Source: Sphingomonadales bacterium EhC05
GTDB taxonomy: Bacteria > Pseudomonadota > Alphaproteobacteria > Sphingomonadales > Sphingomonadaceae
Length of the DNA: 64,000 nt
NCBI GenBank assembly: GCA_001650955.1
Contig: LXYP01000013.1
Location: 1-64,000, forward strand
Direction of reading: 5' to 3'
Positions 1 through 7,657 of this stretch are shown piece by piece (position 1 is the first letter of the stretch; each line of letters begins with the position of its first letter). The notes under the pieces were generated by a model. The model was not told where the DNA came from. It saw only the letters and a list, made by a program, of their open reading frames with translations, and searched no databases. The translations under genes were made by a program, and so were the position numbers.

Positions 1-1
1 A

Positions 2-1561
2 CCTCCTCCTTCGCCGCCGCCGACATCTTCTTCGCCGCGGCTCCCCGCTCCTACCCCACCGCCAACATTTGCGGTTCCCGTCAGCAAAGCCATTACCAGC
101 GGCGCGGTCGCGCAGGAAAGCCGGATTGCGCCTTATCCTTATCCCTATCCGCGCCCACAGGAACGGGAGCAATATGACGGCAAGAAGGTCGCCAGCATCA
201 AGCGGGTGGCCGATGAACCGGTTTCCACCTTTGCCGTGGATGTCGACACCGGCAGCTATTCCAATGTCCGCCGCTTTCTCAACGAAGGTCGCCTGCCGCC
301 GGAGGCCGCCGTGCGAACCGAGGAAATGATCAACTATTTCCGCTATGATTATCCCAGGCCGGAGAATCGCAAGGTGCCGTTCAGCGTTTCGACCGATATG
401 AGCGCCACCCCGTGGAACGCAAGCAGCCGACTGCTGCGCATCGGCCTGCGCGGCTATGATATTGATAGCGCCGAGCGGCCGCAGGCCAATCTGGTGTTTC
501 TGGTCGATGTTTCGGGATCGATGAACAGCCCAAGCAAATTGCCTTTGGTCAAATCGACATTGACGGCGCTGGCCAATGAACTGCGCAGCGATGACCTTGT
601 GTCGATCGTCGTCTATTCCGGCACCGTGGGCTTGCTGCTCGCGCCGACATCAAACAAGGATCATGTGAAGGAGGCGGTCGATTGCCTCTATGCCCGCGGT
701 TCAACCGCCGGCGGTGATGCGCTCAAACTGGCCTATGCGACCGCGCGCGACAATTTCCGCAAAGGCGGGATCAACCGCATCATCATGGCCACCGACGGCG
801 ACTTTAATGTCGGCACATCCTCGACCGACGAGCTGAAAAAATTTGTTGCCCAACAACGCGACAGCGGAGTCACGCTGACCATGCTCGGCTATGGCAGCGG
901 CAATATCCGCGATGAGCTGATGGAAGGCATCGCCAATGTCGGCAATGGCAATTACGCCTATATCGACAGCGCGATGGAGGCACAGAAAATACTCGGCGAA
1001 GAGCTTAACTCAACCCTGTTCACGATCGCCAAAGATGTCAAAATCCAGATCGAGTTCAACCCTGCCCATGTCAAAGAATATCGCCTGATCGGCTATGAGA
1101 ACCGCCTGCTCGCCGAGGAAGATTTCAGCAATGACAAGATTGATGCGGGCGACATCGGCGCGGGGCACCAGGTCACGGCGCTTTATGAGATCATGCCAAC
1201 CAAATCTGCTGGCTGGCTTCCGGAAAGACGCTATCCGGCCAACCGGGTGGTCGAGTGGCAGGCCGACCTCGGCGGCGAAATGGCCAATGTCAAATTGCGC
1301 TACAAATTACCGCAAGAATCGAAATCACGGCTGATTTCGCGTCCGGTTTCTGCCGATGGACTGGCCAAGGCCCAGCCACCTCGCGGCGATATGGCCTTTG
1401 CCGTCGCCGTGGCTGCTTTTGGGCAGAAATTGCGCGGAGATAAATATCTTGGTGACTATGATTTTGACAATATCGGTGATCTCAGCGGCAACGGCGGTGA
1501 CTTTTGGCGTCAGGAATTTAGGAAACTCAATGACTTAGCACAAAGCAACTCGCGAAGCTGA
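2..1561 (+). CDS. von Willebrand factor type A protein, YfbK-like (5' truncated)
   Basis: The reading frame is open from base 2, so the true start lies before the window. A Pro/Ser-rich, low-complexity linker opens the visible part. It is followed by a YfbK-type N-terminal region (FAVDVDTGSYSNVRRFL, about 227-280), a vWA domain whose MIDAS motif DVSGSMNS lies near 505-530, and a C-terminal region of the DUF3520 type. The family is exported or periplasmic; vWA domains bind metal and protein ligands, and no enzymatic role is established. It precedes the BON/OmpA operon on the same strand with a 155-bp gap. The family call is firm; the function is unknown. Confidence 0.85.
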   Translation, partial: PPPSPPPTSSSPRLPAPTPPPTFAVPVSKAITSGAVAQESRIAPYPYPYPRPQEREQYDGKKVASIKRVADEPVSTFAVDVDTGSYSNVRRFLNEGRLPPEAAVRTEEMINYFRYDYPRPENRKVPFSVSTDMSATPWNASSRLLRIGLRGYDIDSAERPQANLVFLVDVSGSMNSPSKLPLVKSTLTALANELRSDDLVSIVVYSGTVGLLLAPTSNKDHVKEAVDCLYARGSTAGGDALKLAYATARDNFRKGGINRIIMATDGDFNVGTSSTDELKKFVAQQRDSGVTLTMLGYGSGNIRDELMEGIANVGNGNYAYIDSAMEAQKILGEELNSTLFTIAKDVKIQIEFNPAHVKEYRLIGYENRLLAEEDFSNDKIDAGDIGAGHQVTALYEIMPTKSAGWLPERRYPANRVVEWQADLGGEMANVKLRYKLPQESKSRLISRPVSADGLAKAQPPRGDMAFAVAVAAFGQKLRGDKYLGDYDFDNIGDLSGNGGDFWRQEFRKLNDLAQSNSRS

Positions 1562-1716
1562 GGCTATTTGATTGGCACGATGTTAACCGTCCCTGTCCAT
1601 CATTGCCTCGCTTCGAGCCCGTATGACAGCAACTGAAACAAGCTGTGACTGATGACTGCGCTAGACTCAAACAGCATTTTCCGCCATTTTAAGAGATAGA
1701 AAAGGTTGATCAGAAA

Positions 1717-2486
1717 TTGATGATAGGTACGGGAGGAAAGCTGTTTGCCGGAGTCGCCGCAACGATGTTGCTGGGGCTGGTGAGCCATGCTGTCACGGCA
1801 GACAAGATCGTTGATGGGCTGGAAACGTCCGCCCAGGACGAACTGCAGGCGCGCGGCCTCGAAGGGGTTACGGTTGCTTTTGATAGTGACCCGATGTCCC
1901 GCAGCGCCCGATTGGACGGCGATGTCGATGCCACGGTCAAACAAGAAGCCTTGGCCACCGTCCTGTCGATTGCCGGCGTAGCATCCGCGCGCTGGCAAGG
2001 CGATAAACCCTCTGCAATCGCTGACCGGGATCCAGCCGGTTTGCCGGGATCATCGTCCGATCCGGCCACCCAGCAGAATATCACGCAATGTCAGAATAGC
2101 ATCGACGCTATCACCGGGGCCCAGAAGATCGTCTTCCGCTCCGGCAGCGCCTATGTCTCGCCCGAATCCAATCGGATATTGGATGAAATTGCCGCGGCGC
2201 TGAAATCTTGCAGCGGGCTTGCGATCGCGGTTGGGGCCATACCGACAATAAGGGCGATGCCGACGTCAACAAGGACATGTCTCAGGAGCGTGCCGAGCGG
2301 ATCCGGAGCGGGCTGATCGCACGCGGAATTTCCGAACATCTCGTCACGGCGACCGGCTATGGCGCCCAACAGCCGCTGGAGACGGGTGGAAATGCTGCGA
2401 CCGACGCGCAAAACCGCCGGATAGAATTTAAAATTGGGGCTGCTGACAGATCGAAAAATGATGTCAAAGCGCAACAGGGAGGATGA
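1717..2486 (+). pseudogene. BON + OmpA-domain envelope protein, interrupted by a -1 frameshift
   Basis: The first part (from the ATG at 1717) has an N-terminal signal/anchor segment, a BON-like domain (about residues 25-90) and the first half of an OmpA peptidoglycan-binding domain (KIVFRSGSAYVSPES). The second half (GHTDNKG to NRRIEFKI) continues in another frame and stops at 2486. The switch is at the GGGG run 2233-2236: one extra G would give an unbroken protein of about 256 residues reading IAVGGHTDNKG. Because the downstream half is otherwise intact, a sequencing error or very recent mutation is likely. If the frameshift is real, the product loses its OmpA C-terminus. The gene heads a small operon with 2490-2591 and probably 2656-3216. 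Confidence 0.75.
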
Positions 2487-2489
2487 ACC

Positions 2490-2591
2490 ATGCCATTATT
2501 GCTTGAGAATATGTTGCTCCTGCTGCTGACATTTGCCATTGGCCTCGGCCTTGGTTGGATGGTCTGGGGCCGCAACCAGAAGGATTATTAG
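2490..2591 (+). CDS. 33-residue single-pass membrane peptide
   Basis: The ORF runs from ATG 2490 to TAG 2589-2591, 33 codons. A strong AGGGAGG (2476-2482) sits 7 bases before the ATG and overlaps the end of the BON/OmpA gene, which suggests translational coupling. The peptide begins MPLLLENMLL, has one hydrophobic helix (about residues 9-26, with a GLGLGW motif) and ends in a short charged tail (GRNQKDY). The gene sits between two envelope genes in the same direction, so it may be a small subunit or tether for them. No family is recognised. The RBS and operon position argue that it is translated. Confidence 0.6.
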   Translation: MPLLLENMLLLLLTFAIGLGLGWMVWGRNQKDY

Positions 2592-2655
2592 CCTCTCGCA
2601 GGCAAATCAATGGGTTCGGGATGACCGAGGCCCGATGAACATGAGGTTTTGAGAC

Positions 2656-3216
2656 ATGATGACATTAATTTCGGCCAATTGGCTGTTTTACCTGATCGCG
2701 CTGTTAATCGGTGTGGCCGTAGCTTTCTGGATTTGGGCCGCGACCGGTCGCGAACAGCCAAATGAGGAAACTTTCAACGGCAATGATGACTTGCTCGAAA
2801 AAGCCGGGCAGCCGGTCGAATCGGAGCCTGTCGCGGTCGACGTGGCAACGGCGGAACCAGAACCCGTTGCCGTCGCCGCCACGCCCACGCCGACCCCACG
2901 GGTCAAATCCGCTGAACCCAAAGCGGCACCCATGCCGGCCCCGGCTGGCAAACCCAATATTTCGGCTGCCGTTGGCGAGCCCGATAATTTGCGCCTGATC
3001 AAGGGCGTCGGGCCGAAGCTCAACGTCTTGCTGAACAATCTCGGGGTCACCCGATTTGACCAGATTGCCGATTGGAAAGAGGCTGAAATTGCCGAAGTCG
3101 ATCAATATCTGGAGAATTTCAGCGGACGGATCACGCGGGACGCCTGGATCGATCAAGCCAAATTTCTCGCCAAGGACGATATCGAGGGATTCGAGAAAAA
3201 ATACGGCAATCTCTAG
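2656..3216 (+). CDS. membrane-anchored helix-hairpin-helix protein
   Basis: The 186-residue protein has an N-terminal transmembrane helix (about residues 8-28), then an acidic Pro/Ala/Val-rich linker (about 35-105). The C-terminal domain (about 110-186) begins NLRLIKGVGPKLNVLLNNLG, typical of the helix-hairpin-helix domain also found fused to NuoE-like and ribosomal L21-like proteins in alphaproteobacteria. The domain may bind nucleic acid or protein; its role is not established. It follows the 33-residue peptide by 64 bases and ends 12 bases before the convergent CorC/HlyC gene. Two adjacent ATGs (2656, 2659) are possible starts. Confidence 0.75.
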   Translation: MMTLISANWLFYLIALLIGVAVAFWIWAATGREQPNEETFNGNDDLLEKAGQPVESEPVAVDVATAEPEPVAVAATPTPTPRVKSAEPKAAPMPAPAGKPNISAAVGEPDNLRLIKGVGPKLNVLLNNLGVTRFDQIADWKEAEIAEVDQYLENFSGRITRDAWIDQAKFLAKDDIEGFEKKYGNL

Positions 3217-3228
3217 CGGCGAGACCGA

Positions 3229-4536
3229 TTAGTCGAAATCAGGACTGATAGGCCGCACGATGAGCTTGTCGATCTTCCGGCCATCCATGTCGATAATTTC
3301 GAACACCCAGTCCTGATCCTCGAATATCTCGCCTTCTTCCGGGAGGTGGCGCAGCACCGCCAGCGCATGGCCGGCAACCGTTGCATAGTCGCGATCTTCC
3401 GGCAATTTGATGCCGAGACGCTCCGCGAGGGCGTCAATGGCCATCGCGCCTGACACGAGAAAGCTGCCGTCGGCGCGCTCGATCAGGCTGCGCTGGGTCT
3501 TTTCATCCTGATCGGACACAAATTCGCCGGCGATCGAACTGAGCAGATCATTGGGCGTCACAATGCCTTCGAAATGGCCATATTCATCATGGACAAGAAT
3601 CATCGGAACTTCCGCTTCCCGCAAAATGGTCAAAGCGTCGAGCGCATCCAGCTGGTCAGGAACCTTCTGCAACGGATGCATCGAGCGCCGCAGATCGAGT
3701 TTTTGGCCACCCAGCTGGGCTGACACAATGTCGCGCGCTTGCACGACGCCGCAGATTTCATCGACCGATCCCTCGGCAACCGGAAATCTGCTATGCGGCG
3801 ACTCGATCAGCATCGCGTGGATTTCTTCGGTGGTCGCATCGATATCCAGCCAGTCGACCTCGGTACGCGGTGTCATCACTTCGCGGATCGGCCGGTCGGC
3901 CATGCGCACGACGCCGGCAATGACGGCGCGCTCATGTTCCTCAATCACACCCGAGCGAGTCGCTTCGGCAAAGACCATCTGCAATTCATCCGCGGTCACA
4001 TGGCTGGACTGATCGCGTTTCAATCGCATCAGACGAAAAATCAGCGCGCTGCTATTGTCGAGCAGCCAGACCAGAGGAGCCGATATCCGGGCCAGCAAAT
4101 CCATCGGCTGGGCCATCAGAACCGCGATTTTCTCGGCTGAACGAAGCGCAATCTGCTTGGGCACCAATTCGCCAATCACCAGCGTCGCATAAGTCGTCAG
4201 GCCGATGACGAAGGCGAAGCCGACGGTGATCGACAATTCTTCCGACATGCCGAACAATTGCAATCGTTCCGCTACCGGTCCACCAAGGCTGGCGCCCGAA
4301 AAGGCACCGGCGACGATCCCGATCAGGGTGATGCCAATTTGCACCGTGGACAGAAATTTACCAGGATCGCTCGCCAGGCGCAGCGCGGTTTTGGCGCCAC
4401 GACTGCCTTGATCGGCCAGACTGTGGAGATTCGCCTTGCGCGCGGAAACAATCGCCAGTTCCGACATGGCGAACACGCCATTGATCAGCACCAATACGAT
4501 AATGATAGCGACATCAAACCAGGGAAAGGGTGTCAT
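3229..4536 (-). CDS. HlyC/CorC-family transporter (CNNM/DUF21 + CBS pair)
   Basis: The start at 4536 gives 435 residues beginning MTPFPWFDVAI. A non-ATG start at 4581 would add 15 residues. Several hydrophobic segments (about residues 5-25, 55-85, 95-120, 130-150) form the DUF21/CNNM membrane domain, with the signature LVPKQIALRSAE. Two CBS domains (starting near VMTPRTEVDWL and about 60 residues later) and a C-terminal CorC_HlyC domain follow. The family is linked to magnesium and cobalt efflux or resistance; the old haemolysin label is historical. It stands alone, divergent from the OmpA lipoprotein gene. Confidence 0.88.
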   Translation of the reverse strand: MTPFPWFDVAIIIVLVLINGVFAMSELAIVSARKANLHSLADQGSRGAKTALRLASDPGKFLSTVQIGITLIGIVAGAFSGASLGGPVAERLQLFGMSEELSITVGFAFVIGLTTYATLVIGELVPKQIALRSAEKIAVLMAQPMDLLARISAPLVWLLDNSSALIFRLMRLKRDQSSHVTADELQMVFAEATRSGVIEEHERAVIAGVVRMADRPIREVMTPRTEVDWLDIDATTEEIHAMLIESPHSRFPVAEGSVDEICGVVQARDIVSAQLGGQKLDLRRSMHPLQKVPDQLDALDALTILREAEVPMILVHDEYGHFEGIVTPNDLLSSIAGEFVSDQDEKTQRSLIERADGSFLVSGAMAIDALAERLGIKLPEDRDYATVAGHALAVLRHLPEEGEIFEDQDWVFEIIDMDGRKIDKLIVRPISPDFD

Positions 4537-4701
4537 AGTGTCCAATGTTAGGGAAAGAGCCCAAATAAACTCTATAGCCACAAGTTTTACAAAATATCAA
4601 ACCTGCTGTCAGTGAGGGTTCATCTCTACTGTGGTTAAACGCGCTTCTCCAGCGATAAATACAGTTGTATTTTTTGCCAGAAAAAAATGAGGGAAAAACG
4701 A

Positions 4702-5382
4702 ATGCGGACGAATAAAGCAATTATTTCAGCCATTTCGCTTGGCGCTCTGACGCTGACCAGCGGCTGTGTCACCAATCCGGAAACCGGCAACAGAACTATT
4801 TCCAAAGCGGCCATCGGTGGCCTCGGTGGCGTGGTCGGTGGCTATCTGCTCGGCGACATATTGGGCGGCCGCAATGATCGAACCGCCAAGATTGTCGGCG
4901 CCGGACTCGGCGGACTCGCGGGCGCGGGCATTGGCTATTATATGGACGAGCAGGAAAAGAAGCTGCGCGAGCAGACCGCCGGCACCGGCGTCGACGTCAC
5001 CCGCGAAGGTGACAATCTGATTCTCAACATGCCCTCCAACGTGACTTTTGCCGTCGACAGCAGCGCGATTGATCCGGAGTTTCAATCAACTCTCGGCACT
5101 GTCGCCGATACTCTGTCGCAATATGAGAAAAGCTATGTCGATGTGCTGGGCCATACGGACAGCACCGGAAGCGATAGTTATAACCAGTCTTTGTCCGAAC
5201 GCCGGGCCGCATCGGTCGCCAATTTCCTGACCAATAGCGGGGTTCAGCGCGAGCGGCTCGCGACGCGTGGATTTGGCGAAAGCCAGCCGGTCGCATCGAA
5301 CAGCACAGAAGAAGGCCGGGCCGCCAATCGCCGGGTCGAAATCAAGATCGTGCCAATCCGTCAGGATGACCTGAACGGCTAA
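4702..5382 (+). CDS. OmpA-family lipoprotein with glycine-zipper region
   Basis: The ATG at 4702 was chosen because GAGGGA lies about 8 bases upstream; the in-frame ATG at 4687 would place that RBS inside the gene. The N-terminal signal ends in the lipobox LTSGC. A glycine-rich membrane-associated segment (AAIGGLGGVVGGYLLG, then GAGLGGLAGAGIGYY) is followed by an OmpA C-terminal domain (about residues 105-215, with GHTDSTGSDSYNQSLSERRA and NRRVEIKI). It should be a lipid-anchored, peptidoglycan-binding outer-membrane protein. About 226 residues, typical of the YiaD-like family. Confidence 0.9.
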   Translation: MRTNKAIISAISLGALTLTSGCVTNPETGNRTISKAAIGGLGGVVGGYLLGDILGGRNDRTAKIVGAGLGGLAGAGIGYYMDEQEKKLREQTAGTGVDVTREGDNLILNMPSNVTFAVDSSAIDPEFQSTLGTVADTLSQYEKSYVDVLGHTDSTGSDSYNQSLSERRAASVANFLTNSGVQRERLATRGFGESQPVASNSTEEGRAANRRVEIKIVPIRQDDLNG

Positions 5383-5408
5383 ACTAGCGCTTGCGCTTAC
5401 CCGATGAT

Positions 5409-5447
5409 TTCGGGCATCCCCTTGTGAAATATAAGAGGATGCCCGAA
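5409..5447 (+). promoter_or_regulatory. 11-bp perfect inverted repeat abutting the SDR start codon
   Basis: TTCGGGCATCC (5409-5419) and GGATGCCCGAA (5437-5447) are exact inverse complements with a 17-base loop. The right arm ends one base before the ATG at 5449, and the likely RBS (AAGAGG, 5433-5438) lies at its edge. As RNA this hairpin could block initiation; as DNA it could be an operator. There is no T-run, so it is not a canonical terminator for the upstream lipoprotein gene. Confidence 0.5.
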
Positions 5448-5448
5448 T

Positions 5449-6216
5449 ATGACGACACCCAATTTTTCGATTGATCTCTCCGGACGCACGGCGCTTGTCA
5501 CCGGCGCTTCGGCAGGTTTAGGCCGCCGATTTGCCAGCGTCCTCGCGGCATGCGGGGCCAAGGTTGCCTGTACCGCCCGGCGAAAAGACAAGCTCGACGA
5601 ACTTGTCGCCGAAATCACCGCCGCTGGCGGAACCGCGGAAGCCTTTGCGCTGGATGTCCGCGATGCCGATCAGCTCAAGGCGATCATTCCTGCTGTCGCC
5701 CAATCGCTCGGCCAGCCGGATATTTTGGTCAATAATGCCGGGATCGTCGATGCCGAATATGCCACCCGCATGCCGATGGAACTAATCGACGATGTGCTGG
5801 ACACAAATTTGCGTAGCGTGTTCATCTTGTCAAATGAATTTGCGCGGCCGCTGATCGCCGCGAAAATGCCCGGACGGATCGTCAATATCGCCTCGATTGC
5901 GGCGACCAGCTATAGCGGTGGCGGAGCGGCTCTCTATTCGATAACCAAGGCCGGCGTGGTCCGTGTCACCGAGACGCTGGCGGTCGAATGGTCGAAATTT
6001 CACATCAATGTGAACGGGATTGCGCCGGGCCTGTTTGCCACGGACATGGCCGATGGCATGATTGACCGGTCGGGCGATTTTTCGGTCCACTTCCCGCGCA
6101 AACGGCTCGGCCAGCCCGAACAAATGGACAGCAGCCTGCTGTTTCTGGTGTCGCCTTCGTCGGATGCGGTGACCGGCACCGTCATCAAGATCGATGACGG
6201 TCAGGGCGGTCGCTAG
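5449..6216 (+). CDS. short-chain dehydrogenase/reductase
   Basis: The 255-residue classical SDR carries the cofactor motif TGASAGLG (residues 18-25), NNAG (about 94-97), the catalytic serine in NIASIAA, and YSITK (Tyr/Lys pair). The ending DAVTGTVIKIDDGQG is typical of the FabG-like class. TGASAGLG and the basic CTARRKDKL loop suggest NADP(H) preference. The substrate cannot be told from sequence. It lies alone between the OmpA lipoprotein gene and the convergent UbiH-type gene, with an inverted repeat just before its start. Confidence 0.88.
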   Translation: MTTPNFSIDLSGRTALVTGASAGLGRRFASVLAACGAKVACTARRKDKLDELVAEITAAGGTAEAFALDVRDADQLKAIIPAVAQSLGQPDILVNNAGIVDAEYATRMPMELIDDVLDTNLRSVFILSNEFARPLIAAKMPGRIVNIASIAATSYSGGGAALYSITKAGVVRVTETLAVEWSKFHINVNGIAPGLFATDMADGMIDRSGDFSVHFPRKRLGQPEQMDSSLLFLVSPSSDAVTGTVIKIDDGQGGR

Positions 6217-6229
6217 GGTGAGACCCTAG
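6213..6229. repeat. palindrome spanning both stop codons of convergent genes
   Basis: CTAGGGT-GAG-ACCCTAG is a perfect 7-bp inverted repeat. The SDR stop (TAG 6214-6216) lies in the left arm and the stop of the UbiH-type gene (complement of 6226-6228) in the right arm. It could form a short hairpin at both 3' ends. Neither strand has a following T-run, so any termination role would be weak. Confidence 0.5.
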
Positions 6230-7458
6230 ACCAATTCGCCCATCAGCAATTTCGGCAGATCGCCGGTTTCGCCTTTCGCTTCAGCCATGAACTGGGCCTT
6301 GAGCGGCGGGATACGCTGGACGATGCCAATGCCCATGCGGCGGATCGCGGACGAGGTTTCCCCGGGCAGTCCGAACAGCCGGGTCAAGATATCGGTGGCG
6401 GCCGAGACCATCAGATTGTCAAGACTGCGCCAGCGGTCATAGCGGGCCAGGATTTGTGCGTCACCGAGATCCAGTCCGGTTCGCGCGCCATCAACCAGAC
6501 ATTCGGTCAAAGCTGCCACGTCTCTCAACCCCAGATTCAGTCCCTGTCCGGCAATCGGATGAATGCCATGGCCCGCGTCGCCAATCAGCACCAGCCGGTC
6601 GGCGGTGAGATGCGAGCTGTGATGGAATCCCAGCGGATAGGTCGCCCGGTCGGTGATCAATTTGATTTGGCCGAGAAAACCACCGCTTTTCTTCATCAGT
6701 TCGGCTTCAAAGGCGCGCCTGTTGATCTGGGCCAGCGCCGGACCGTCCTTGCGTGAGACTGTCCAAACGATCGCCGAACGGTGCAGGCCATTATCATCAT
6801 CGCGCATCGGTAGAATCGCAAACGGCCCGGATGGATAGAATAGCTCATAGGCGGTGTTGCCATGAGGTCGCTCGTGACTGACCTTGCAGATGATCGCATT
6901 ATGATCATATTGCCAATGCGCCATGATGATCCCGGCTTCCTCGCGCATGCGGCTGCCCCGGCCATCGGCCGCGATCAGCAGCGCAGCGGACAATATCGGG
7001 CCATCTTCCAATGTGACATCGACATGATGTTCCGCACGCTCGCAATGCGCCACTTGTGACGACATATGGAGGGCGATGGCATCATGGGCCTGGGCGGCCT
7101 CGAACAAGACCCGGCGCAGGATCGCATTTTCGACCATCACGCCGAGCGGGCCTTCCTCGTCTTTCGGGGTAAAGTCGAGCTTGCCCGGCTTCAGTCCATC
7201 ATTGACCAATATCTTGTCGATGTCACAGCCATGCGGTGCCAGTTGATCGGCCAGCCCGATCGCCTCCATCATATTCCAGCTCGCGCTGTTAATCGCCGAG
7301 ACCCGTGCATCTTTGCCGGGGTTCACCAGATCGGCCGAATCAGCCCGGTCGACAATCGCGACGCTCAGGCCGTGGGCGGCAAGCGTGAGTGCCTGAGTCA
7401 GGCCAATCATCCCTGCACCGAGAATGATAACGTCACTTGTGTTCGCTGCCTTGGTCAT
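6226..7458 (-). CDS. UbiH/UbiF-family FAD-dependent hydroxylase
   Basis: The 410-residue flavoprotein monooxygenase has an N-terminal FAD dinucleotide-binding motif (VIILGAGMIGLTQALTLA), a central DG motif (LLIAADGRGSRMREEAGI) and the second FAD motif (LIGDAGHGIHPIAGQGLNLG). These define the UbiH/UbiF/Coq6 group, which hydroxylates the ubiquinone ring precursor. The position specificity cannot be assigned here. The gene is divergent from ftsK with about 200 bp between starts. Length and motifs are normal. Confidence 0.88.
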   Translation of the reverse strand: MTKAANTSDVIILGAGMIGLTQALTLAAHGLSVAIVDRADSADLVNPGKDARVSAINSASWNMMEAIGLADQLAPHGCDIDKILVNDGLKPGKLDFTPKDEEGPLGVMVENAILRRVLFEAAQAHDAIALHMSSQVAHCERAEHHVDVTLEDGPILSAALLIAADGRGSRMREEAGIIMAHWQYDHNAIICKVSHERPHGNTAYELFYPSGPFAILPMRDDDNGLHRSAIVWTVSRKDGPALAQINRRAFEAELMKKSGGFLGQIKLITDRATYPLGFHHSSHLTADRLVLIGDAGHGIHPIAGQGLNLGLRDVAALTECLVDGARTGLDLGDAQILARYDRWRSLDNLMVSAATDILTRLFGLPGETSSAIRRMGIGIVQRIPPLKAQFMAEAKGETGDLPKLLMGELV

Positions 7459-7657
7459 CAGGATCGCCTTTTCACGAATATATCTGGATTGAACCTAGAT
7501 ATGGAGGGAACAAATTGAAAGTCTAATCGGGCCGAATTTCGCCAAGAAACTTGACGGAGACTCCCCGATTCGCGCAAAGGAGGCATTGGTTAACGTACGT
7601 CAGTGGTTTGGGCTCAGTATTTTGGTTCAGTGCGACGACGATACGCGGGAGTGAGTC

